This document shows positions 1 through 6,538 of a stretch of DNA of 7,037 nt, piece after piece (position 1 is the first letter of the stretch; every line of letters starts with the position of its first letter). This DNA is from a bacterium (GTDB lineage Bacteria > AUK180). The stretch covers positions 1-7,037 of the forward strand of contig JAGGYO010000259.1 in the NCBI GenBank assembly GCA_021162505.1, written 5' to 3'. The notes under the pieces were generated by a model, which saw nothing but the letters and a program-made list of their open reading frames with translations, did not search any database and was not told where the DNA came from. A program made the translations under genes and the position numbers.

Positions 1-1227
1 GAATTAGAGGAAATATCAAAGAAAGAATTTACAAAAACCTCCTTGAATATTGATAATTTAACGAAGAGTTTATCATTTATATTAAAAAAATATACAGATA
101 CATTGAATGCAATAAATAATAATAAAAGACAAATAGCAAAATACAATGAGAAAATAGGTTATTATAACCGGCTTCTTTCAAAAATAGTTTCGCAAAAGAA
201 AATAGATCGAAGGATCTATATTACAGGATATGCATATTTGAAGAAGAACTTTACTTTCAAAGTAAAATATATTGCCTACTCGGCATCTTGGTCACCTTCC
301 TATAGATTGTATCTTTCATCAAATAAAAAGGATATAAAGATGGAGTATTACGCAAAGGTGTCTCAAAGAACAGGGGAAAATTGGAAAAATGTTTCTTTGA
401 TACTATCCACCTCAATGCCTAATTATAGTTTGAAATCCCCCATTATCACTTCTCAATATCTAAGAAATATTGTTTATAGAAATAAATATACCTTAGGGGG
501 CAGGAAAAAAAGTGCCTATAAATCTTCGCGTCCCGCAGCGATGGCTATGGATAAAGAGGAATCATTGGATGCATCAATAGGGGTTACCGCCGCTCCTGCC
601 ATCATTGAGAATGCTTATACTGTTGAGTATAGAACAAAAGCGAAGTACAGTGTCCCAAGTGACAATAGTTCCAAAAATGTTTATTTGCAATCGCAAACTA
701 TAAAGGGTAAAACCATTTATACCACTGTTCCACGATTGGATAAGAAGGTTTATGCACAGATAAAATCCGAAAACAAGGGTATTGCTCCCGTATTACCGGG
801 AAAAGTATCTATCTATTACGGTCAAAACTATATTGGTGAGTATTATTTAAAAAATATCTTACCCGGCGAAAAATTCAGTATGGACTTAGGACCGGTTAAT
901 TATTTCAAGGTGAAATTTAAATTATTAAAAAGAAAATATTCACCATCTACTCTTGTATCTGCAAAGAAAAAGTATACCTTGAAATATGAAATGTCCATAT
1001 CAAATATTTCCGGTAATAACTATGAGGTTATTGTTTATGATAGAATACCCGTTTCGCAAGATTCCAAGATCGTTGTAAAAAAAATTGATATTACTCCAAC
1101 GGGATACGAAATTAATAAGGATACAGGAATTATAAAGTGGAAATTAAATATTAAATCTAAAAATAAGATCAAAGGAAATATATCTTATGAAGTTGTTTGC
1201 CCTAAAAATTATAACCTAAATATTTAA
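1..1227 (+). CDS. DUF4139 (MuiA-like) domain protein, 5' end outside window
   Basis: The reading frame is open from base 1, so the gene starts upstream of the window; 408 residues are visible. The first ~70 are lysine-rich and look like a coiled coil. A DUF4139-type domain follows: a beta-rich stretch containing ASWSPSYRLY (around nt 280-310), then QRTGENWKNVSLILST (around nt 364-411), which matches the family's 'Q.TGE.W..V.L.LST' signature. A low-complexity insert (RPAAMAMDKEES, around nt 530-565) separates it from the C-terminal half, which carries YDRIPVSQDSKI and ends in a W-containing beta strand and a 'Y.V.cP' tail, as in MuiA-family proteins. In that family an N-terminal DUF4140 domain and coiled coil normally precede DUF4139; the DUF4140 part would lie outside the window. 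The name comes from a mucoidy-inhibitor homologue; the biochemical function is not established. The TTG at 43 is not a credible start because the family needs more N-terminal sequence. The family call is confident, the role is not. Confidence 0.85.
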   Translation, partial: ELEEISKKEFTKTSLNIDNLTKSLSFILKKYTDTLNAINNNKRQIAKYNEKIGYYNRLLSKIVSQKKIDRRIYITGYAYLKKNFTFKVKYIAYSASWSPSYRLYLSSNKKDIKMEYYAKVSQRTGENWKNVSLILSTSMPNYSLKSPIITSQYLRNIVYRNKYTLGGRKKSAYKSSRPAAMAMDKEESLDASIGVTAAPAIIENAYTVEYRTKAKYSVPSDNSSKNVYLQSQTIKGKTIYTTVPRLDKKVYAQIKSENKGIAPVLPGKVSIYYGQNYIGEYYLKNILPGEKFSMDLGPVNYFKVKFKLLKRKYSPSTLVSAKKKYTLKYEMSISNISGNNYEVIVYDRIPVSQDSKIVVKKIDITPTGYEINKDTGIIKWKLNIKSKNKIKGNISYEVVCPKNYNLNI

Positions 1228-1253
1228 AAATTGTGAAAAAATTCGAAAAACAC

Positions 1254-1282
1254 TTGACTTTTAAAATAAAATATGTTTTAAT
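1254..1282 (+). promoter_or_regulatory. Sigma70-type promoter for the M23 peptidase-bactofilin pair
   Basis: TTGACT (1254-1259, 5 of 6 to TTGACA) is followed by a 17-nt spacer and TTTAAT (1277-1282, 5 of 6 to TATAAT). It sits in the 63-nt gap after the DUF4139 gene. A start site about 7 nt past the -10 box falls near 1289, only a few bases before the ATG at 1291. In AT-rich DNA chance -10 boxes are common, but the -35 box and exact 17-nt spacing make this one credible. Inferred from sequence only. Confidence 0.6.
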
Positions 1283-1290
1283 ATAGAAAG

Positions 1291-2190
1291 ATGAAGTTTA
1301 GAAACCGAGAAATTCTTATTATACCGAAAGGTAAAGGGAATATTAAGAAATATTTTATGTCTAAAAATATGCAGCTCTTACTTACAATTGCTGTGGTCAT
1401 TACCGGTCTTCTGGCTATTTATTTTTCCTATGATTATATTCATACCAAATCTCAATTATCCGACTATGTTCAAATAGTAGAAGAAAACCAAATCTTAAAA
1501 AGTCAGAATGAAAAAATCGCAAAGGACCTATCGACAGTACTCTCCAGTCTTGAAAAAGTCAAGGTATATGAAGAGCAGATAAACAATATTATGGGATTAA
1601 AAACGGATGTTAAGAATTCAAAAGGCGGACCTGATTTTTACTCTCTTTATCAAAATAATAATTTAAAGAACCTTACGAAGATCAGAGAAAACCTTATTAC
1701 TAATTTGACAAAAGAAATATCTAATAAGGAAGCTGATTTTATTAGAATTAAAGATTATATATTAAAAAATAATTCTTTGATTGCTGCTACACCATCCATT
1801 TGGCCTTTAAAGGGTTATATTAGTTCGGGCTTTCAATGGAGAACCAATCCATTGACCGGTAAAAAAGAGTTTCATAAAGGCATTGATATTGCCGGTCCCA
1901 TTGGCACTCCTCTTGTCTCGACTGCAGACGGTATTATTACAAGAGCAGAAAATAATCCTTATGGCTATGGTAAATTAATTGAAGTGACCCATGGTTTTGG
2001 TTTTTCCACTAGATATGCTCATTTAAATAGTATTTCAGTAAAGATCGGACAGTTCGTAAAAAGAGGACAAGTAATTGGTTCAAGAGGAAGTACCGGATGG
2101 TCTACGGGACCTCATCTTCATTATGAGGTGAGAATAAACAATAAGCCCGTAAACCCAATGAATTTTATTCTTGATCGCACTTTGGAGTAG
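1291..2190 (+). CDS. Membrane-anchored M23 (LytM-type) peptidoglycan endopeptidase
   Basis: A 299-residue cell-wall hydrolase predicted to cut peptide cross-links outside the inner membrane. Residues 1-25 are a basic cytoplasmic tail with the 'ILIIPKGKG' element often seen at the start of such proteins, followed by one transmembrane helix (about 28-46). A coiled coil follows (about 52-100 and 125-160), then the M23 domain (about 170-292). The active site looks complete: zinc ligands H195 and D199 (FHKGID) and H277 (second His of HLHYEV), with catalytic H244 (RYAHL) and H275, in the order known from LytM. An arginine (R184) in FQWRTNP precedes it, as in typical members. The ATG at 1291 is preferred because the N-terminal tail fits the family; Met23 (1357) has no good Shine-Dalgarno at normal spacing. 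No Shine-Dalgarno is placed correctly for 1291 either, and the predicted transcript begins almost at this ATG. The bactofilin gene follows 4 nt later, an arrangement typical of cell-shape peptidases. Confidence 0.93.
   Translation: MKFRNREILIIPKGKGNIKKYFMSKNMQLLLTIAVVITGLLAIYFSYDYIHTKSQLSDYVQIVEENQILKSQNEKIAKDLSTVLSSLEKVKVYEEQINNIMGLKTDVKNSKGGPDFYSLYQNNNLKNLTKIRENLITNLTKEISNKEADFIRIKDYILKNNSLIAATPSIWPLKGYISSGFQWRTNPLTGKKEFHKGIDIAGPIGTPLVSTADGIITRAENNPYGYGKLIEVTHGFGFSTRYAHLNSISVKIGQFVKRGQVIGSRGSTGWSTGPHLHYEVRINNKPVNPMNFILDRTLE
2184..2187 (+). promoter_or_regulatory. Ribosome binding site of the bactofilin gene
   Basis: GGAG lies inside the last codons of the peptidase gene, 7 nt before the ATG at 2195. 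It decides the start: the in-frame TTG at 2171 would have no such site and would overlap the peptidase gene. Confidence 0.7.
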
Positions 2191-2194
2191 ACGA

Positions 2195-2551
2195 ATGAAA
2201 GATGTAGATGAAAAAATAGACCTTACAATTGGAAATGATTCAAAGATTACAGGAGACCTCAAATCCAAAGGTTCAATTAGGATCGATGGAGAGATCATTG
2301 GGAATATTAATTGTGTCGGCATGATCATTATTGGTGATAAAGGTTCTATCAAAGGAAATATTACTGCATCCCAAGGTGTTATAGGCGGGACAATAGAGGG
2401 AAATCTTAAATTAAAAAATTATCTTGAATTGAATTCAACGGCAAAGGTCTTTGGAGATATTGAAGCCGAACTTTTACAGATCGACAAAGGTGCTGTTTTT
2501 AACGGCAAGTGTATTACCGGACCTATTTCAAAAAAGATTGAAAAGAAGTAA
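2195..2551 (+). CDS. Bactofilin (polymer-forming cytoskeletal protein)
   Basis: A 118-residue protein consisting of essentially a single bactofilin domain. A short charged N-terminus (MKDVDEKID) leads into IGNDSKITGDLKSKGSIRID (residues 12-31), which matches the family pattern 'IG....i.Gdl...gsirIdG.ieGni'. Repeated short turns of the right-handed beta-helix follow (for example GDKGSIKGNI, GGTIEGNLKL, AKVFGDIEAE), and the protein ends in a basic tail (KKIEKK). Bactofilins self-assemble into nucleotide-free filaments at the membrane and act as scaffolds for envelope enzymes. The 4-nt spacing from the M23 peptidase gene fits the known pairing of bactofilins with M23 peptidases, such as CcmA with Csd1 in Helicobacter, where they control cell curvature or shape. 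The inference here is that the filament positions the peptidase. The length is usual for a small bactofilin. Confidence 0.93.
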   Translation: MKDVDEKIDLTIGNDSKITGDLKSKGSIRIDGEIIGNINCVGMIIIGDKGSIKGNITASQGVIGGTIEGNLKLKNYLELNSTAKVFGDIEAELLQIDKGAVFNGKCITGPISKKIEKK

Positions 2552-2592
2552 AGATCAGAAAAAAATAAAAAACACAATACAATACTAAATAT

Positions 2593-2654
2593 TTTCACCG
2601 CAGAGACACCTGTCTGTGCGTGTCCGCATGCAGACGCGCGTCTCTGCGGTGAAA
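2593..2654. repeat. GC-rich palindromic element between convergent operons
   Basis: The left arm TTTCACCGCAGAGAC (2593-2607) is the exact reverse complement of 2640-2654. Inside, GTCTG (2612-2616) can pair with CAGAC (2631-2635), extending the stem with a few mismatches. G+C is 37 of 62 bases in a region otherwise near one third. The arm resembles a CACCGCAGAGACGC-type motif that I recall as scattered through intergenic regions of various environmental bacterial genomes; this is recollection, not a search. Neither flank has an immediate T-run, so it is not a canonical intrinsic terminator, although a hairpin this strong between convergent genes may still end or stabilise transcripts. No transposase is nearby and no clear target-site duplication is visible. 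Confidence 0.75.
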
Positions 2655-2685
2655 TCCCTCTGGATGACGGAATATAAATTGAAAA

Positions 2686-3282
2686 TTAGAAGAAATGTAT
2701 CACCGTCTTGATGACCTCTATTAAAAGCGAGATCCTAGCCATTATAGTATATCCAAAAGATGCGCCAAATCCAACCATTAAAAAGAAAATGCCGGTCTTA
2801 CTTATTATTCTATCAATTGGTCTATTCTTTCTTAAAACAAAGAGGAAATAGTACATGGTAGCAAATAGCGCTATTATAATAATGATATTATTAAATATGG
2901 TGAACCACGGACTATGAGGAGAGTATATTATAGTGGTATAGATCTGTTTTACTATATCTGTCTCAATACGCGGTCCGATCTCCAGTCCTGCTCCGATACC
3001 CAAAAGGAATGCTAAGGGAAATTTCGCTAAGAACGCTGTCTTTTTATTAAGAGTTCCGAAGAATAGTAAGCCTAATAATGCCGGGAATATTACAGCTAAA
3101 TTACCATGAGATAAGGGAATATAGAGTTTATCAATAAATCCCCTTTGAAATAATTTGATAAAACCATATGCAGCAGAAATACCAACAACGAATCGCTCTG
3201 TAAATTTAAAAAAAACATTATCCTTATATAAAAATGAGTAAATGGAAAGAATTAGGAAAAGAACTATTAGATTAATCAGCAT
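2686..3282 (-). CDS. Multi-pass membrane protein of unknown function, last gene of the DUF6754 operon
   Basis: A 198-residue integral membrane protein with about six predicted helices (roughly 2-17, 30-46, 61-77, 84-100, 130-149, 161-182). Two segments look like family signatures: AKFPLAFLLGIGAGLEIGPR (86-105), and near the C-terminus FLMVGFGASFGYTIMARISL (167-186), rich in small residues within the membrane. I recall similar 'FGA.FGYTvMaR.SLLI' proteins as uncharacterised families in several bacterial phyla, but can name no domain. The ATG at 3282 is chosen because AGAGGA lies 9 nt upstream; a TTG at 3321 in the same frame has less support. The start overlaps the end of the upstream gene by 11 nt, so translation is probably coupled. 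It is the promoter-distal gene, ending 32 nt from the palindrome. Function unknown; a channel or the membrane part of a complex with the preceding genes is an inference. Confidence 0.8.
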   Translation of the reverse strand: MLINLIVLFLILSIYSFLYKDNVFFKFTERFVVGISAAYGFIKLFQRGFIDKLYIPLSHGNLAVIFPALLGLLFFGTLNKKTAFLAKFPLAFLLGIGAGLEIGPRIETDIVKQIYTTIIYSPHSPWFTIFNNIIIIIALFATMYYFLFVLRKNRPIDRIISKTGIFFLMVGFGASFGYTIMARISLLIEVIKTVIHFF

Positions 3283-4090
3283 TACCGTTTTTCCTCTTTT
3301 TTCTAAAGTAAAAAAATTCAATATTACCTAAAATGATCAGGAATAGAATGAGAATATGTGCAAAGGTTTGAGCAGACATCCCTTTCCTTGCATCTCCATT
3401 AATATCAAGAAGAGTCTCATATTCAGCAGCCCCTCTTAGTCCTCCTAATAATCCCAAGAGTTGTTTGGATTGAATATAGGGATAGTATTCACTTGCCATG
3501 ACAGCTGTAACTCCGGCGATCATAGGCACTTTGTATTTTGTATTAACATATGTCAAATAATCTATTGTGGAATTCCCATCGGAGATATCTATAAGATATT
3601 TGAAATCCTTTAATACCTTAATTTTATCATGGATCTCGTATTTGTCAAGAAGGTCTCCGTGAAAGTTATGATCATATACCTTAAAGAAGTCTTCACCCAT
3701 TTTCTGAACTGCCATATTATCTCCGGGTGCGTACCCAAGATAATAAAAATCCTTATTTTCTTTTTTATTTAAATCTTCCCCTATTGTTTTCACCACTTTA
3801 TAACCCAGATCCCCGATGGCAATATTTTTGAGGTTCATAAAGACAGGAATAATCCCTCTTTTTAATAAATGATAGGTTAATGTTTTCAGCATGGGTGTCA
3901 ATTCCGCTTTTGTAGAAGGATCATAGGAGAGAGATACAATAACAAAATTTCCACTATGTAATTTATTTAAAGCGTTATAAAAATTGATCACAGGAAGCGT
4001 AGGTTTTATTTCCATAGATATACCGAGAACCAATGGAATAATAAGAGATATCAATAATAATGTGTACACGATCTGTTTAGGTAATTTCAT
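3272..4090 (-). CDS. Conserved protein of unknown function with an alpha/beta domain between two membrane helices
   Basis: A 272-residue protein with an N-terminal hydrophobic helix (about 7-23), a soluble domain (about 25-240) and a C-terminal helix (about 241-261) ending in a basic tail (RKKRKNGN). Basic residues at both ends suggest both termini are cytoplasmic and the domain is outside the membrane. The domain alternates predicted strands and helices: NFVIVSLSYDPSTKAEL (48-64) then TYHLLKRGIIPVFMNL (72-87) look like a Rossmann-type beta-alpha-beta unit. Later motifs are YYLGYAPGDN (116-125), VPMIAGVTAVMAS (188-200) and LLGLLGGLRGAAEYE (211-225). The last is highly distinctive, and I recall it from unnamed families in other phyla. 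I recognise no catalytic motif. The start at 4090 forms a 4-nt ATGA overlap with the upstream gene; the in-frame TTG at 4099 is less likely. Glycine-rich and acidic motifs suggest ligand binding, but no substrate can be named. Confidence 0.8.
   Translation of the reverse strand: MKLPKQIVYTLLLISLIIPLVLGISMEIKPTLPVINFYNALNKLHSGNFVIVSLSYDPSTKAELTPMLKTLTYHLLKRGIIPVFMNLKNIAIGDLGYKVVKTIGEDLNKKENKDFYYLGYAPGDNMAVQKMGEDFFKVYDHNFHGDLLDKYEIHDKIKVLKDFKYLIDISDGNSTIDYLTYVNTKYKVPMIAGVTAVMASEYYPYIQSKQLLGLLGGLRGAAEYETLLDINGDARKGMSAQTFAHILILFLIILGNIEFFYFRKKRKNGNAD
3292..3297 (-). promoter_or_regulatory. Ribosome binding site of the last operon gene
   Basis: On the minus strand this reads AGAGGA, 9 nt before the ATG at 3282. 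It fixes that start over the upstream TTG and lies within the coding end of the preceding gene. Confidence 0.65.
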
Positions 4091-4746
4091 TTTAACCAAT
4101 TCTTTTCTACACCGAAAATTATTTTAAAGGAAGTTAGAATAATTCCAATAGTTATACCGAATTTAAAAGCACGCTTTACACCGACATTGGGAACATTTAA
4201 TATCCATTGTACCCATTGAGGAAAATTTAATAGAGAAAAAGAATGTTTTCCCACATTAATGATAGTTATCTTTGCCAAATAATCACCAAGGGGTATCCTG
4301 CCTATAATAACAATAGAAGCAGTTATGAGTAAGATAGTTGCTGAAAAGTTCTTTGCTCGGAATGCCCTGTAAGAAGCCGATGTTATATAAAATGCCAAGA
4401 GGGAAAATATTGTAGCCTGCAACGGTACTTGAAAAGTGGTATATATGAAATTAACGGGAGGGCTATCCTTTTTAGCTCCCCAGATGAGCCAAAGTATAAT
4501 GACCACACCGAAGGATATAATTGTAGTAAGAGGGAAGATCAGATGTTCTTTTTTTTCTTTTATCTCTCTTATTTGTCTTTGTAAAAGGGATTTAATGCCA
4601 ATAAAAAGAGCAAAGACCGAAATCACGATACCCCAATCAAGAAATGTATTATATAGATCCTTCATCAATGGGATGTGCAGATAATATTGAAAAGCCATAA
4701 AGATCCCGCCAATAAGTACTATTCCTAATGCTATGAATTCTTTCAT
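4087..4746 (-). CDS. Multi-pass membrane protein of unknown function in the DUF6754 operon
   Basis: A 219-residue integral membrane protein with about six predicted helices (roughly 4-22, 35-52, 69-90, 105-122, 135-152, 193-210). The third and fourth are separated by a short loop, AKKDSPPVNFIY. The likely conserved core is FYITSASYRAFRAKNFSATI (119-138), with a cluster of aromatic and arginine residues just after a helix, followed by IGRIPLGDYL (148-157) and, before the last helix, WILNVPNVGVKRAFKFG (181-197). Similar 'SA.YRAFR' proteins beside DUF6754 genes come to mind from other phyla, but I know of no assigned function. The ATG at 4746 directly abuts the stop codon of the upstream DUF6754 gene (0-nt gap), with AGGA about 12 nt before it, and the 3' end overlaps the next gene by 4 nt. 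It probably forms a membrane complex with its neighbours; this is inferred from gene packing. Confidence 0.8.
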   Translation of the reverse strand: MKEFIALGIVLIGGIFMAFQYYLHIPLMKDLYNTFLDWGIVISVFALFIGIKSLLQRQIREIKEKKEHLIFPLTTIISFGVVIILWLIWGAKKDSPPVNFIYTTFQVPLQATIFSLLAFYITSASYRAFRAKNFSATILLITASIVIIGRIPLGDYLAKITIINVGKHSFSLLNFPQWVQWILNVPNVGVKRAFKFGITIGIILTSFKIIFGVEKNWLK

Positions 4747-5532
4747 TTAGAAAATATGTCCTATATTATAAATAATAATCAATAAGATAATAAATGCTTT
4801 TAAAATGTCAGTGAGGAACAGAAATTTTAATGATGTAGTATCTTTTTTTATATAGGCAGTTGATGCAAATAACTCCTCTCCCATTAATGTAAAATCGCAG
4901 GTTACAATAAAAAAAGGAAGTTGTGCCACTGAATCAGTTCCTGCAATTTGTATGGTACCTGTGCCTTGTGCATGCTCTGTGAGGATCAATGACTCTGCAT
5001 AAAATGTTCCCATATAAAATATGGCACCCGGTTTCGTTTCATTTACTAAACTATTTACTGCAACCGCATAAGGAAAAGTGGAATCGGTTATATAAAAGAT
5101 CTTACTGGTATTAATAAGGTCGGGGTTTCCACCTTGCAAAAATCCCTCTTTTATTTCTTCCTTAGCAGTAAGCATTGTTACAGGATTATTATGGGGAGAA
5201 ATTATGGGAGTAGAATATCGAGCTGATATTTTGGCAACTTCATTCAATATATTCATTGCAGCAATTGCTGATACGGCCGGTATTGGTTTTAACCCTGCGA
5301 CATAAAGGATGGGTTTCCCCATTTCCGTAGATCTGCCAATTGCTTCTTCCAAACCGTTGATCCCGCCTAATTCCCTAATTTTTACATCTTTCATGGGTAA
5401 AAAGTAGAAAATGGCGAACCCCATGAGGAAAATGATAAAAATAAATAAACCCCAAAAATATTGTGGTGATGCCTGCGCTTTCAATATTAAAATAAGAAGA
5501 AAAAAATAGTTTCTATTTATTTTCCTTAACAT
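4747..5532 (-). CDS. DUF6754 domain membrane protein
   Basis: A 261-residue protein with a hydrophobic N-terminus (8-20, possibly signal-like), a clear helix (27-45), a soluble domain (about 48-235) and a C-terminal membrane segment (about 234-256). The domain matches my recollection of DUF6754: GLEEAIGRSTEMGKPILYVA (60-79), an Ala-rich helix ending NILNEVAKISARYSTPII (94-111), MGTFYAESLI (174-183), IQIAGTDSVAQLPFFI (194-209) and CDFTLMGEELFA (212-223). These glycine-, acid- and threonine-containing loops could bind a small ligand. If residues 8-20 and 27-45 both span the membrane, the soluble domain is cytoplasmic; if the N-terminus is cleaved, the topology must be re-read. The start overlaps the preceding lipoprotein gene by 20 nt with no good Shine-Dalgarno, suggesting translational coupling. 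The family has no known activity that I can cite. The domain call is from motif memory. Confidence 0.82.
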   Translation of the reverse strand: MLRKINRNYFFLLILILKAQASPQYFWGLFIFIIFLMGFAIFYFLPMKDVKIRELGGINGLEEAIGRSTEMGKPILYVAGLKPIPAVSAIAAMNILNEVAKISARYSTPIISPHNNPVTMLTAKEEIKEGFLQGGNPDLINTSKIFYITDSTFPYAVAVNSLVNETKPGAIFYMGTFYAESLILTEHAQGTGTIQIAGTDSVAQLPFFIVTCDFTLMGEELFASTAYIKKDTTSLKFLFLTDILKAFIILLIIIYNIGHIF

Positions 5533-6538
5533 TCTTTGTTTTTGTATTCAAAAGAGAGTCACTATTGACCTTATTATAATCTCCTCTAATAAAGTAATCT
5601 AGATTTTTTAGTGAAAATGTTCTTTTGTATTTTTCTAAAATTTTTCCTTTAACAATAGGATTAAGTTTAATAATCATTTTATCGTAATAAACATTTTTTA
5701 TATAGTTAAACCTCTCTGCAAATTTTTGGATATCCTTAACATAAATTATATTATAACCTTCGGGAGTAAGGAAAGGTTCTGAGAATGTTTTTACTTTCAT
5801 TTTCAAAAGGTTCTTATCGAATTCTTTTGATCTTGTACCTAAATAAATCCACCCGATCAATCCACCTGTTCCCACCCATTGCGGATTTCCTTCAGTATAT
5901 TTCTTTGCAATATTAACAAAATTTCCACCTTGTGCTAATTCTGCATAAGCTTTCTGAATCTTGTTATATGCCTTAAGCTTTTCGTCTTCGGGACTACTGG
6001 AGTAACATTCAGTACGGATAATATAGACAAAGTATCTATCAAAATCTTTCTTATTTTTTAAATAATATTTTTTTACTTCACTTCTTGATGTGTTTATTCT
6101 CTTTTCTACTTCTAATGTAATAAGTTTTTTGATAAGGTTCACCTCGGTTCTGTATTCCATATTTTTTTTCAACAGATCAATTTTTTGTAAAAACTCCGTA
6201 TCGCGGTCATAACCTCTTTTTTTTGCTATGTAAACTCCGATCTTTTGATCCATGATCTTATTGACAAGATTTTCTAATTCCTGCCTATTAGACAAGATCT
6301 CATTTTTTCTTCCTGAATAGAAAAGATCAAGCCACAAGTATAGATCTTTTACTGTTACATTTATACCTTCTTTAGTAGAGACAAGGACAATATTCCTTTT
6401 TATATCATTAACAATAGGATAATCGTTAAATTCAATATGCGTTAGGTCATTGGATATATTTTTCTTCGGTTTACAGCCCGTTAAATTTATTAATAATATT
6501 ACGGCAAATAAGATAAGAAACATTGAATATTTTTTCAT
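5513..6538 (-). CDS. SurA/PrsA-like parvulin-fold lipoprotein, probably lacking isomerase activity
   Basis: A 341-residue exported lipoprotein. A signal peptide with a lipobox (L19-T20-G21-C22) predicts lipidation at Cys22. Residues about 58-165 form a charged, helical chaperone-like region, and about 168-270 a PpiC/parvulin domain: a helix with AYAELAQGGNFVNIAKKYTE (197-216), then GGLIGW (225-230) and FSEPFLTPEGYNIIYVKD (252-269), the usual order of this fold. A further helical tail (271-341) follows. Parvulins normally carry two active-site histidines, in 'RHIL' and 'GYHII'. Here the equivalent positions read VYII (Tyr172) and GYNII (Asn263), so prolyl isomerase activity is doubtful and a chaperone or docking role is more likely. 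The start is supported by a strong GGAGG 6 nt upstream and a 4-nt ATGA overlap with the GGDEF gene. The 3' end overlaps the DUF6754 gene by 20 nt. It may help fold or hold the extracytoplasmic parts of the following membrane proteins. Confidence 0.87.
   Translation of the reverse strand: MKKYSMFLILFAVILLINLTGCKPKKNISNDLTHIEFNDYPIVNDIKRNIVLVSTKEGINVTVKDLYLWLDLFYSGRKNEILSNRQELENLVNKIMDQKIGVYIAKKRGYDRDTEFLQKIDLLKKNMEYRTEVNLIKKLITLEVEKRINTSRSEVKKYYLKNKKDFDRYFVYIIRTECYSSSPEDEKLKAYNKIQKAYAELAQGGNFVNIAKKYTEGNPQWVGTGGLIGWIYLGTRSKEFDKNLLKMKVKTFSEPFLTPEGYNIIYVKDIQKFAERFNYIKNVYYDKMIIKLNPIVKGKILEKYKRTFSLKNLDYFIRGDYNKVNSDSLLNTKTKNVKENK

Noticed and set aside
43..45. TTG as the start codon of the DUF4139 protein
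   Set aside because: The frame is open to base 1 and the family has more N-terminal sequence (a DUF4140 domain and a coiled coil); the gene is simply cut by the window edge.
1228..1253. Terminator after the DUF4139 gene
   Set aside because: The gap is A-rich but I found no convincing hairpin followed by T residues, so read-through into the peptidase gene cannot be excluded.
2080..2352. Minus-strand open frame of about 90 codons
   Set aside because: It lies antisense across the M23 peptidase end and the bactofilin, both of which have clear family signatures; its translation shows no recognisable domain.
2593..2654. Canonical rho-independent terminator
   Set aside because: The hairpin is strong, but no T-run follows it directly on either strand; the T-rich tract on the minus strand begins about 20 nt away.
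3283..3321. TTG at 3321 as the start of the last operon gene
   Set aside because: It would enlarge the overlap with the preceding gene to 50 nt, whereas the ATG at 3282 has AGAGGA at 9-nt spacing.
4091..4099. TTG at 4099 as the start of the 'GGLRGAAEYE' protein
   Set aside because: The ATG at 4090 gives the common ATGA stop-start overlap and a normal Lys-containing N-terminus before the membrane helix.
4436..4684. Plus-strand open frame of about 82 codons
   Set aside because: It is antisense inside a multi-pass membrane protein gene; the product is a Lys/Ile/Ser-rich shadow with no ribosome binding site.
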